From: Curtobacterium citreum
GTDB taxonomy: Bacteria; Actinomycetota; Actinomycetes; Actinomycetales; Microbacteriaceae
Assembly (NCBI RefSeq): GCF_006715175.1
Contig: NZ_VFMQ01000001.1
Location: 806,001-870,000 of the forward strand
Reading direction: 5' to 3'
Length of the DNA: 64,000 nt
Part shown: positions 42,000 through 51,166 of the stretch, piece after piece
How positions within the stretch are numbered: the first letter of the stretch is position 1
Layout of the letters: each line of letters opens with the position of its first letter
The notes under the pieces: generated by a model
Told to the model about the DNA's origin: nothing
What the model saw: only the letters and a program-made list of their open reading frames with translations
The model's database searches: none
Made by a program: the position numbers and the translations under genes

Positions 42000-42869
42000 G
42001 TGCGCACCATCGACGACCGCAGCCCCGACCTGGTCGTGCTCGGCGAGAACCTCGACGTCACGCCGACGCTGCCCGACGGGGCGTTCACGGTCGTGTACCT
42101 CGACCCGCCGTTCAACACCGGCCGGAAGCAGCGTCGGCACGCCGTGACCGCCGTGCAGCGCGACGTCGGGTCACCGTCCACGATCACGGGCTTCCGGGGG
42201 CGGACGTACGAGCGGGTCCGCGGCGACCTGATGCGCTTCGACGACCGGTTCGAGGACTACTGGTCGTTCCTCGAGCCGCGCCTGCTCGAGGCCTGGCGCC
42301 TGCTCGCGGACGACGGCACCCTCTACCTGCACCTCGACTACCGCGAGGCCCACTACGCCAAGGTCCTGCTCGATGCGCTGTTCGGCCGCGACGCGTTCCT
42401 CAACGAGATCATCTGGGCGTACGACTTCGGCGCGAAGTCCCGGTCGCGCTGGCCGACCAAGCACGACACGATCCTGGTCTACGTGAAGGACCCCGAGCGG
42501 TACTGGTTCGACTCCGAGGCCGTCGACCGCGAGCCGTACATGGCGCCGGGACTCGTCACCCCCGAGAAGCGTGCGCGCGGCAAGCTCCCGACGGACGTCT
42601 GGTGGCACACGATCGTCTCGCCGACCGGGAGCGAGAAGACCGGCTACCCGACGCAGAAGCCCGAGGGGGTGCTCCGCCGGATGGTGCAGGCGTCCTCGCG
42701 CGAGGGCGACTGGGTCCTCGACTCCTTCGCCGGCAGCGGCACGCTCGGCGCCGTCGCCCACGCGCTCGGTCGGCGCTTCGTCCTGGTCGACCACAACCCG
42801 GTCGCCGTCGACGTCATGCGCCGGCGACTGCCCGGCGCGGCGGTCGAGCAGCAGGGCACCGGGGCCTGA
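42000..42869 (+). CDS. Orphan N4/N6-type DNA methyltransferase
   Basis: 289 residues. The catalytic motif IV VYLDPPFNTG is near residue 30 and the AdoMet motif DSFAGSGTLGAVA near residue 242, so the order is that of beta-class methyltransferases, with the target-recognition region between them. DPPF can belong to N6-adenine or N4-cytosine enzymes. No restriction endonuclease gene adjoins it, so a regulatory or protective role, or a solitary phage-derived enzyme, is possible. GTG 42000 has GGGAGGA upstream. Confidence 0.85.
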   Translation: MRTIDDRSPDLVVLGENLDVTPTLPDGAFTVVYLDPPFNTGRKQRRHAVTAVQRDVGSPSTITGFRGRTYERVRGDLMRFDDRFEDYWSFLEPRLLEAWRLLADDGTLYLHLDYREAHYAKVLLDALFGRDAFLNEIIWAYDFGAKSRSRWPTKHDTILVYVKDPERYWFDSEAVDREPYMAPGLVTPEKRARGKLPTDVWWHTIVSPTGSEKTGYPTQKPEGVLRRMVQASSREGDWVLDSFAGSGTLGAVAHALGRRFVLVDHNPVAVDVMRRRLPGAAVEQQGTGA

Positions 42870-42874
42870 CGGTC

Positions 42875-42914
42875 GAGGGGCGGGTCCGACGCCGTCGCGT
42901 CGCACCCGCCCCTC
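42875..42914. terminator. Hairpin between convergent methyltransferase and MFS genes
   Basis: Perfect 11-bp arms GAGGGGCGGGT / ACCCGCCCCTC with an 18-nt loop, extended by GACGG/CCGTC outside. Confidence 0.65.
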
Positions 42915-42932
42915 GTGCCGTCCCGTGGACCG

Positions 42933-45392
42933 CTACGCAGAGTGGCGTCCGTGGTTCGGGTGCGGTTCGGTCTCCGGTCCGGTGGGAGCGGTCGGACTGG
43001 AGGGACGGCCCGCGTCCGCCTCGCCGGTCCCGGCCGCGTGGGCCGGGTGGGTGCGGATCGTCCCCGTGGTGGCGGCCGGCTCGTCGACCGGGGCCGCCGC
43101 GGCGTGCGCACCGTGCGTCGTCGCGTCCGGCAGCGGCGCACGGGTGTCGGTGGCCCGGTCCGCGACCGCGGTGGCCGTCCCGCCGGTCGCGCCCGCCCCG
43201 ACGGCCGATGCGGCGCTCCGGGGCTGCGGGCTCGCCGCGACGTCCGGCGACACGGGCACGGTCCGCATCGAACCGGTGTCCGGGGACACGAGCGAGCCCG
43301 TGTTCGCGGCCGCGCGCTGGGCGTCGGCGGACAACTGGTCGGTGCCGTTGCCGCCGGCGGCACCCTTGGCGGCGTTCGCCTGCTCCTGCAGGGCGGACAC
43401 CTTGCGGAGCGGCGGGACGCGGAAGAACCAGGTCAGGACGAACGCGAGCAGGATCACCGCGAGGCCGACCCAGTAGACGACGACGGCGGAGCTGCTGAAG
43501 CCGACGAGGAACGGACGGGTGAGCCGCGGGTCGGCGCCGTTCAGGAACGAGGTGTCGCTCGTGGCCGATCCGGCTCCGGAGCTCGCCGCCGTGTTGCCCT
43601 TCTTGAGCTGGTCGACGAGCTTCGGGGCGACCTCGTCCACCACGGCGCTGCGCTGGTCGGCGTTGCTGTAGTCGACCTGGACCGTGCCGTCGACGACCTC
43701 GGCGTTCGCCTTGGACGCGACCGTCTCGAGCGCCTGCTGCTCGGCCTGCGGCTTCGCGGCCGCGACCTGCTGGGCGATGACGCTGTCGGCGGCCGATGCG
43801 GGCACGGCGCCGGCGGCGACCTGCTGCTGGACGGCCGCGGTGACCTTCTGCGTGACCGCCTGGTCCGCCGCCTGCTTGGCCGCGGCGGCACCCTCGTCGA
43901 GCCCGCTCTGCACGTTCTGCTGGACAGGACGGACGATCTTCGACCAGATCTGGTCCATCACGCCCTTGTTCTCGGAGGCGTTCGCCACCGACGGCGTGAG
44001 GGCGGCGGTCAGGGCCGGCTTGAGCGTCGACTCGTTCTGCATCGCGCCGGTGATGTTCGTCGGCATCAGCGTGAACAGGACCGACAGGAGCACCGCGGTG
44101 CCCATGGTGCCGCCGATCTGCCGGAAGAACGTCGCCGCGCTCGTCGCGACACCGATGTCCCGAGGGCTCACCGAGTTCTGCGCCGCCAGGGTCAGCGTCT
44201 GCATGAGCTGTCCGAGCCCGAGCCCGATGCCGAACATGCCGAGCATGAGGAACCAGAGCGGGCGGTCGGCGGTCAGGAAGGTCAGGACCGTGAAGCCGAT
44301 CGCGGTGAACGCCGTGCCGGTGACCGGGAACACCTGGTACTTGCCGGTGCGCGAGATGATCTGGCCGGAGGCGATCGACGAGATCATCAGGCCGAGGACC
44401 ATCGGGAGCATGGCGAAGCCGGACTCCGTCGGGGTCACGCCCTTCACGATCTGCAGGTACAGCGGGATGGTCAGCATCGCGCCGAACATGCCGAAGCCGA
44501 CCAGGACGCTCAGCACCGCAGCCATCGAGAACACCCGCGAGCCGAAGAGCTTGAGCGGCAGGATCGCGTCGTCGCCCATCGAGCGCTCGACGATCACGAA
44601 CGCGATGAGCCCGAGCGCGCCGATGGCGTAGCAGGCGATGGCGCCGGGGGAGTCCCAGCCCCACTCGCGCCCCTGCTCGGCGATGAGCAGCAGCGGCACG
44701 AGGGTGACGATGACGAGCATCGCGCCCCACCAGTCGATGCGGGGCTTGCCGCGGTCGCCGAACTTCGGCAGGTGCAGGAACGTCAGCACCATGACGAGCG
44801 CGACGACGCCGACCGGCACGTTGATCAGGAAGACCCAGCGCCAGCCGTTGATGAACAGGATCTGCGAGGCCCCGGCGAACAGCCCGCCCACGAGCGGGCC
44901 GATGACCGACGAGATGCCGAAGACCGCCAGGAAGTAGCCCTGGTACTTCGCACGCTCGCGCGGGGCGAGCATGTCGCCCATGATCGCGAGGGGCAGCGAC
45001 ATCAGGCCACCGGCGCCCAGGCCCTGCAGTGCGCGGAAGCCGGCGAGCATGAGCATCGAGGTCGAGAACGACGCGGCGAGCGACCCGACGATGAAGATGC
45101 CGATTGCGGTGAGGAACAGCGGTCGGCGGCCGAAGATGTCGGAGAGCTTGCCGTAGATCGGGGTCGTCACGGTCGAGGCGATGAGGTACCCCGTCGTGAC
45201 CCACGCCTGCTGGTCGAGCCCGTGCAGGTCGTCGCCGATCGTGCGGATGGCCGTGCCGACGATGGTCTGGTCGAGGGCACCGAGGAACATGCCGGCCATC
45301 AGTCCGTAGATGACGAGCAGGATCTGCCGGTGGTTCATCACGGCGTTCGAGGACGTCGTGGGAGCCGCAGGTGCGGTCGCTGTCTGGGTCAT
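42933..45392 (-). CDS. DHA2-family MFS drug exporter with long C-terminal extension
   Basis: 819 residues. Fourteen helices of the EmrB/QacA type occupy roughly 22-440 and 650-680: MAGMFLGALDQTIVGTA (motif of helix 1), GYLIASTVTTPIYGKLSDIFGRRP and GGLMSLPLAIMGD. A ~190-residue Ala/Gln/Val-rich insert (about 465-640) precedes the last helix, and a ~130-residue Pro/Ala/Thr-rich tail follows it. Such inserts occur in some actinobacterial DHA2 pumps but this one is long. It would export drugs or lipids; no regulator is adjacent. Confidence 0.85.
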   Translation of the reverse strand: MTQTATAPAAPTTSSNAVMNHRQILLVIYGLMAGMFLGALDQTIVGTAIRTIGDDLHGLDQQAWVTTGYLIASTVTTPIYGKLSDIFGRRPLFLTAIGIFIVGSLAASFSTSMLMLAGFRALQGLGAGGLMSLPLAIMGDMLAPRERAKYQGYFLAVFGISSVIGPLVGGLFAGASQILFINGWRWVFLINVPVGVVALVMVLTFLHLPKFGDRGKPRIDWWGAMLVIVTLVPLLLIAEQGREWGWDSPGAIACYAIGALGLIAFVIVERSMGDDAILPLKLFGSRVFSMAAVLSVLVGFGMFGAMLTIPLYLQIVKGVTPTESGFAMLPMVLGLMISSIASGQIISRTGKYQVFPVTGTAFTAIGFTVLTFLTADRPLWFLMLGMFGIGLGLGQLMQTLTLAAQNSVSPRDIGVATSAATFFRQIGGTMGTAVLLSVLFTLMPTNITGAMQNESTLKPALTAALTPSVANASENKGVMDQIWSKIVRPVQQNVQSGLDEGAAAAKQAADQAVTQKVTAAVQQQVAAGAVPASAADSVIAQQVAAAKPQAEQQALETVASKANAEVVDGTVQVDYSNADQRSAVVDEVAPKLVDQLKKGNTAASSGAGSATSDTSFLNGADPRLTRPFLVGFSSSAVVVYWVGLAVILLAFVLTWFFRVPPLRKVSALQEQANAAKGAAGGNGTDQLSADAQRAAANTGSLVSPDTGSMRTVPVSPDVAASPQPRSAASAVGAGATGGTATAVADRATDTRAPLPDATTHGAHAAAAPVDEPAATTGTIRTHPAHAAGTGEADAGRPSSPTAPTGPETEPHPNHGRHSA

Positions 45393-45443
45393 GTGCTTCG
45401 GGTCTCCCGTGCTGGTGCGTGCGCGACCGTCCCGGTGATCGAA

Positions 45444-45477
45444 GGTTGCGCTCGCTGCAAAAATACAACCGGCGCAA
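45444..45477. promoter_or_regulatory. AT-rich promoter region with inverted repeats upstream of the DHA2 exporter
   Basis: TTGCGC (45446-45451) and GCGCAA (45472-45477) flank the only A-rich tract in the interval, and GGTTG/CAACC arms nest with them. An operator for an unlinked repressor is plausible. Confidence 0.35.
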
Positions 45478-45538
45478 GCCAGTTGTTCCCACCGACGGCG
45501 TTCCTGTGGACATCGGCAGGGTGGTTGCGGGATGTGGA

Positions 45539-45572
45539 GGAGGCGCCGTCGGACGGATCCGACGACGCCTCC
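45539..45572. terminator. Hairpin downstream of pgm
   Basis: GGAGGCGCCGTCGGA / TCCGACGACGCCTCC, 22 nt past the pgm stop on the minus strand. One mismatch in the stem. Confidence 0.65.
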
Positions 45573-45593
45573 CGGGGGACCAGCGGGCTGGGA

Positions 45594-47213
<1,620 letters not shown>

Positions 47214-47316
47214 GTCCCCATCCTGGCACCAGCCCGATGGAGGTGTCCGAGGGTGACGGCGGGCTGCGTAGGCTGATCGCGGGACCACGGACCGTGGCCC
47301 GACGGGGGAGAGCACG

Positions 47317-48030
47317 ATGACGATCGTCCGCGCGGACGCCGCGTTCGCGGCTCGGCTGGGACACCGCGGGGAACGCGTCGTCGAGACCCCACCGGGCGCA
47401 GTGCTGTCGTGGCCCGCGCTCCACCTGCTCGCGGAGCACGGGTGGCGGTGGCGGCCGGCGGCGGCAGCGGGGGACGCGGGCGCGCCGGTCGGTGACCTCC
47501 TCCACGTCGACCTGACGGTCGAGCACGCTCCGTCGCCGCGCACCCTGCTCGGTCCCGCGTCGGAACGCTTCCTCGCGGCCCTCGGCCGACGACCGTCGTG
47601 GTCGCGGTACGAGGGCGACGCGCCGCTCACCCCGGCGGCCCTGACCGAGGTCGCTGAACGTCGTTCCCCCGCGCCGACGACGCTCGTCGTCGGCGGTGCC
47701 GACCGGGGCGTCGGCGGGCTGCTCGTCGTCGAGCGCGGCCCGCGGTCGGTGTTCGAGACCCTCGGTGTCGTGGTCACGGTCGAAGACCTGCGCGGCCTGC
47801 GTGACGGACTGCAGGCGGGCCTCCGGTCGGCGGGTCTGGGTCGCCACCCGCAGTCCGAGCTGACGTCGACCGGCTGGTCGCGAACAACCTGGACTTCAAC
47901 CACGGTGCAATCCAGGAGTGGTTGCGCTCGGACCAGGGAACGGGCAAGCCGACATCGACCGAAGGATTCGACTGGCCGGCGGATCGTGTCGTGGGCCGCG
48001 GATACGAACCAGGTCGGGTCCCGCCGATGA
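47317..48030 (+). CDS. Uncharacterised protein with scrambled C-terminus, head of the toxin/immunity array
   Basis: 237 residues as read. Residues 1-170 are a coherent globular sequence; TTLVVGGADRGVGGLLVVERG near residue 128 and the following VTVEDLRGLRDGLQAGL vaguely recall the C-terminal half of DUF6177-type proteins found in actinobacterial type VII secretion loci (tentative). After about residue 175 the composition changes (TSTGWSRTTWTSTTVQSRSG) because the frame leaves coding sequence: the +2 frame there encodes an RNase A-like toxin tail. A frameshift or recombination junction near 47830-47865 is likely. GGGGAG precedes ATG 47317. Confidence 0.5.
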   Translation: MTIVRADAAFAARLGHRGERVVETPPGAVLSWPALHLLAEHGWRWRPAAAAGDAGAPVGDLLHVDLTVEHAPSPRTLLGPASERFLAALGRRPSWSRYEGDAPLTPAALTEVAERRSPAPTTLVVGGADRGVGGLLVVERGPRSVFETLGVVVTVEDLRGLRDGLQAGLRSAGLGRHPQSELTSTGWSRTTWTSTTVQSRSGCARTRERASRHRPKDSTGRRIVSWAADTNQVGSRR

Positions 48031-48131
48031 ACGACGACACCGTGGTTCGCGTCGTGCTTCGCTGGACCCCGGGCGGCGAGCCACCGTACCGGGTCATCAC
48101 CAGCTATCCGAAGGCGACGGTGGAGAAGTGA
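47865..48131 (+). pseudogene. RNase A-like (CdiA-CT type) toxin C-terminal fragment
   Basis: 88 codons in the frame shifted relative to the gene above. VANNLDFNHGAIQEWLRSD, then TVVRVVLRWTPGGEPPYRVI and TSYP match the C-terminal half of the bacterial CdiA-CT RNase A domain, whose ILTAYP-like end holds catalytic Thr and Tyr. The N-terminal half with the catalytic His and Arg is absent and no start codon fits, so it is probably inactive. Its stop overlaps the immunity gene start (GTGA). Confidence 0.6.
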
Positions 48132-48451
48132 ACGACGTCGAGCGACGGGCACTCATCGCAAAGGTCCCGCACGTCCGGAATCTCCTCGGAGCCGTGTTCA
48201 ACTACGACTGGGACCTGGACCACGAGGACGCTGAGGCCGCCTACGCGTCGGTGTTCGACGATCTCGGTGCCGAAGCACGAGCCGAGTACGAGCGTGAGGC
48301 GCAGGTTCTCGCGCGGGAGCTGACGTCTGCGACCGAAGTCCAGGAGTTCCTGAACCTCGTCGGATCCGGGCTCGCACCCAGTCTGCACCTCGGGGTGCCG
48401 CTCGCTGACTGGCCGCGGTCCCTGGTCCGTAGGATCCAGCAGTCGAAGTGA
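48128..48451 (+). CDS. CdiI-like immunity protein 1
   Basis: 107 residues. VRNLLGAVFNYDWDLDHED corresponds to the LGAYFHQDWDL motif of the CdiI_2-type contact-dependent-inhibition immunity family, and FLNLVGSGLAPSLHLGVPLADWPRSLV to its C-terminal motif. It should neutralise the RNase A-like toxin encoded just upstream; GTG 48128 overlaps that stop, a toxin-immunity coupling. GGAGAA is the ribosome binding site. Small and soluble, cytoplasmic. Confidence 0.65.
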   Translation: MNDVERRALIAKVPHVRNLLGAVFNYDWDLDHEDAEAAYASVFDDLGAEARAEYEREAQVLARELTSATEVQEFLNLVGSGLAPSLHLGVPLADWPRSLVRRIQQSK

Positions 48452-48604
48452 GCCACGACGGCCCCGGACTTCGCCGCGCGGTGCATCCGTTGTTCCTCCG
48501 TCGTCGCTCTGACGTCGTACCCGATCGGGGAGATGGGATGACGGGGAGCGACGACTGCGTCAACGAGCGGGGCAGTCGCGAGCGGAGAGCGTTGCGCACA
48601 CATG

Positions 48605-48869
48605 ACAGGAGACACACCTCAATTACGACTGGGAGCTCGACCATGCCGACGTCGAAGCGGCGTACGCCGACGCGTTCGACGGTCTCACCGCTGACGCTCG
48701 GAATGACTGGGCCGAGCAGGCCAAGGTCCTGCAGAAGGAACTGTCCGACGATCACGCAGTGCGGAAGTTCCTGCGGTACGTCGGAACCGGGCTGTCGCCC
48801 GAGCGCAACCTGGGGCTGTCGCCGAAACGCTGGCTGGACACGCTCGTCGAGCGTCTGGAACGCACTTGA
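48605..48869 (+). pseudogene. CdiI-like immunity protein 2, 5'-truncated
   Basis: Frame begins directly after a TGA at 48602 without a start codon and reads LNYDWELDHADVEAAYADAF through FLRYVGTGLSPERNLGLSP to VERLERT. It aligns residue for residue with immunity protein 1 from its FNYDWDLDHEDAEAAY on, so it is a paralogue that lost its first ~18 codons. The preceding 48452-48604 shows no gene. Confidence 0.7.
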
Positions 48870-49001
48870 CGAGCGTCCTCGGGGACCGACCTCACCTCGC
48901 TCCGGACGTCGGCATCCATGCCCATGCCTCCTTGCCCGCAGACGGCTGATCCCGGCAGCGACGAAGATCCACACCACTCCACCACGAAGAAGGAGCACAT
49001 C

Positions 49002-49595
49002 GTGCCGCACAGCGTCAGGACCGGGACCTCGGTGTTCACCGGCGGGACCGACGAGGCCGACCGGATCGTCGCGGCCGGCCTCGATGCCAACCACCTGCGC
49101 ATCCGCGCATGGGTCGCCGACGACTGCCCCAAGCCGCTCCGGGTCTTCGCGGTCCCAGGCGGTGTCACGGGGCGTGGGATGCCGTTCGGCACGATCCATG
49201 ACCTCGATGCCGTGCGCGTGGTCCTGACCGCGGCGCCGGACCGGCCGTCGGGCTACACGATCCTGACAGCGTACCCGGCGCCGGCCAGCATCACGGCGAC
49301 GAACTTCCCCGCGTTCGACGACTTCGTCGGTGCCTACTTCCACCAAGACTGGGCCGACGCACCGTACGGGGGACCGGACGCGCTGGAGCACTTCCTGGCG
49401 ATCAGCTCACCCGACGAGCAGCGCGCGCTGTTGACCAACGTGCGTGACCTCGACGAGGCGCTGCCCGACGCGGCGGCGCTCGGCGGGCGGCTGGTCGAAC
49501 TGGACTGCAACTACGTGCCCGAGGACGACGGGCTGGACGACCGCGCTTGGCTGCGGAAGGTGGCAGACCGCATCGAGCAGGAGCTCGCCGCCTGA
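49002..49595 (+). CDS. RNase A-like toxin tail fused to CdiI_2-type immunity domain
   Basis: 197 residues from GTG 49002, which has AAGGAG 5 nt upstream. Residues ~1-95 are the C-terminal part of an RNase A-like toxin domain: TSVFTGGTDEADRIVAAGLD, AVRVVLTAAPDRPSGYTI and LTAYP with the catalytic-type Thr and Tyr. From about residue 100 the chain continues without a stop into a full immunity domain: FPAFDDFVGAYFHQDWADAP, ALGGRLVELDCNYVPEDDG and WLRKVADRIEQEL. The toxin half lacks the N-terminal His/Arg region, so it is likely harmless. A single-chain toxin-immunity fusion is unusual. Confidence 0.65.
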   Translation: MPHSVRTGTSVFTGGTDEADRIVAAGLDANHLRIRAWVADDCPKPLRVFAVPGGVTGRGMPFGTIHDLDAVRVVLTAAPDRPSGYTILTAYPAPASITATNFPAFDDFVGAYFHQDWADAPYGGPDALEHFLAISSPDEQRALLTNVRDLDEALPDAAALGGRLVELDCNYVPEDDGLDDRAWLRKVADRIEQELAA

Positions 49596-49639
49596 CCGGG
49601 AGTGGCTCGCCCGTTCCCCTCCTCCGAGGTCGACACCTC

Positions 49640-49999
49640 GTGCCCGACGACGTGAGCCCAGTAGACCTCGTGGACCTCGAATCGCTGACGAAGCAGTACC
49701 CACACTCCTGGACCCTGATGGGTGCGTACTGCACCGTCGACTGGCGCGACGAGTACGAGACGGCGGAGCGCCTCTACGATGACGCGTTCGGACGGATGAA
49801 CCGCGGCGAGCTCGAGGAGATCGACGCCGAACTCGGCGCCATCGCCGCCGAGTACCCGACCGACGACGCGATCGAGCGGCTGCTCGACACGATCGGCACC
49901 GGCCTCGACCCGTCGCTCGACACCGGGCGGACCCCGGTGCAGTGGCTCGGGGACCTGCGGCGACACGTGCGAGGGCTCATCGATGCCCGTGACGCCTGA
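49640..49999 (+). CDS. CdiI-like immunity protein 3
   Basis: 119 residues from GTG 49640 (GTG 49652 also possible). SWTLMGAYCTVDWRDEYETA and LLDTIGTGLDPSLDTGRTPVQWLGDL place it in the same family as the modules at 48128, 48605 and 49100-49595. No toxin fragment is recognisable directly before it; the gap to the fusion gene is 44 bp. It is probably a solitary immunity gene kept for protection against related toxins. Confidence 0.6.
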   Translation: MPDDVSPVDLVDLESLTKQYPHSWTLMGAYCTVDWRDEYETAERLYDDAFGRMNRGELEEIDAELGAIAAEYPTDDAIERLLDTIGTGLDPSLDTGRTPVQWLGDLRRHVRGLIDARDA

Positions 50000-50098
50000 G
50001 CGCCTGCGAGAGCTCGGCGCACTCCCCAGCAGCGTGTTGATCCCGCACCGGGCTGACCCCTCCCGCGGGCTGCGGAGCGGGAAGGGTCCGCTTCGCAC

Positions 50099-50344
50099 TC
50101 AGGCGGTGCGGAAGGACCCCGTGGCCGTGCGCAGCGAGCCGGTGACGGTCCGGTTCGAGCTCGTCGCGGTGCCCGGGCGTCGGGACTGCACGTCCACGAA
50201 GCGGCCGAGCGTGCGGCCGGCTCCGGTGCCGGTGTAGCTGCCGATCGGACGCCAGGCGGCCTCGACCGCGTAGGCGCCGAGCTCGTCGCGGGTCTCGAGA
50301 CCGGAGACGTACGCGCCGCCGAGGGGGTTCTGTCGGTTCTGCAC
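50099..50344 (-). CDS. Hypothetical small protein
   Basis: 81 residues, no membrane segment, with RDELGAYAVEAAWRPIGSYTGTGAGR in the middle and a Ser/Thr/Arg-rich end. Not recognised. GTG 50344 has AGGAG upstream, and a well-spaced promoter (TTGCAT-N17-TAGGGT) with an operator-like palindrome lies about 85-120 bp further up. Confidence 0.6.
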   Translation of the reverse strand: MQNRQNPLGGAYVSGLETRDELGAYAVEAAWRPIGSYTGTGAGRTLGRFVDVQSRRPGTATSSNRTVTGSLRTATGSFRTA

Positions 50345-50424
50345 GGGTGCTCCTCGTCGTCGTGCCGAGGCTCGTGCGCCGCCAGGTCCGACGGTCACGA
50401 CGCCGTCGGCTGGTACCCAGACCC

Positions 50425-50487
50425 TACGCCCGTGTGTTGCACGATGCAAGACAACACGACGCAAGACAACACGACGCAAGACAACAC
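50425..50487. promoter_or_regulatory. Promoter and 15-bp operator-like array
   Basis: On the minus strand TTGCAT-N17-TAGGGT forms a promoter for the gene at 50344. Its -35 lies in the palindrome TTGCA-CGA-TGCAA (50437-50449), which continues into three 15-bp units GA(T/C)GCAAGACAACAC (50443-50487). A related ACACGATGCAA occurs at 52711 before the glycosyltransferase gene. Confidence 0.55.
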
Positions 50488-50503
50488 GACGAAAGATCAG
50501 GGA

Positions 50504-51166
50504 TCAGGCGACGAGCTCGCAGAACGTCCGGCCCTCGGCGGTCCAGCTCTGGCGCGGCCGCAGCCCGGCGGCCTCCGCGTGCTCGAGGAGCGCCTCGATG
50601 CCGACCTCGGCCCACGGGAAGGCCGCGCTGCGGTTCCCGTCCGTGTCCACCACGTGCGCCGTGAACGCGCGGTCAGCGGCCGGGTCCGCGTGCGCTTCGA
50701 CGACCACCCGGCCGCCGTCGCGCACGATCGCGGCACAGCGGGCGAGCAGGGCGACGGGGTCCCCGCCGATGCCGATGTTCCCGTCGATGACGAGTGCGGT
50801 GTCCCAGCGCCCCTCGCTCGGGATCGGGTCGAAGACCGAGCCCTGCACCGCGGTGCCGCCGGAGCGTCGGGCGATCGCGACGGCCTCGGCCGAGACGTCG
50901 ACGCCGAGCGCCGGGATGCCCAGGGTCCGTGCGGCGACGAGCATCCGCCCGGGGCCGCAGCCGATGTCGATCACGGGGCCGTCCGCACCGTCGAGCAGCG
51001 ACCGGTCCACCCGGTCGGCGGCGGCGTTCCAGCGGCCGACGTCCATCGTGACGGTGACGTCCGGGCGCTCGGGGTCCGTGAGCCGGATGCTGCCGTCGGT
51101 GCGCAGGGCCCGGGCGTACGGCTCGCCGCCGCCGGCCCCGAAGGTCACGGTGTCGTGCATCGTCAT
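50504..51166 (-). CDS. Class I SAM-dependent methyltransferase
   Basis: 220 residues. VIDIGCGPGRMLVAAR near residue 67 is the AdoMet-binding motif I and ALGVDVSAEAVAIAR motif II. The start is ATG 51166, overlapping the stop of the DUF2064 gene (ATGA), so it ends a three-gene operon with two glycosyltransferase-like genes. It may methylate the product of those enzymes; the substrate is unknown. Confidence 0.82.
   Translation of the reverse strand: MTMHDTVTFGAGGGEPYARALRTDGSIRLTDPERPDVTVTMDVGRWNAAADRVDRSLLDGADGPVIDIGCGPGRMLVAARTLGIPALGVDVSAEAVAIARRSGGTAVQGSVFDPIPSEGRWDTALVIDGNIGIGGDPVALLARCAAIVRDGGRVVVEAHADPAADRAFTAHVVDTDGNRSAAFPWAEVGIEALLEHAEAAGLRPRQSWTAEGRTFCELVA

Noticed and set aside
45424..45480. 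Divergent regulator gene for the DHA2 exporter
   Set aside because: No TetR- or MarR-like frame is present between the exporter and pgm; only short shadow frames occur.
50443..50487. Possible replication iterons
   Set aside because: Only three units, no AT-rich region or rep gene; an operator array fits better with the adjacent promoter.
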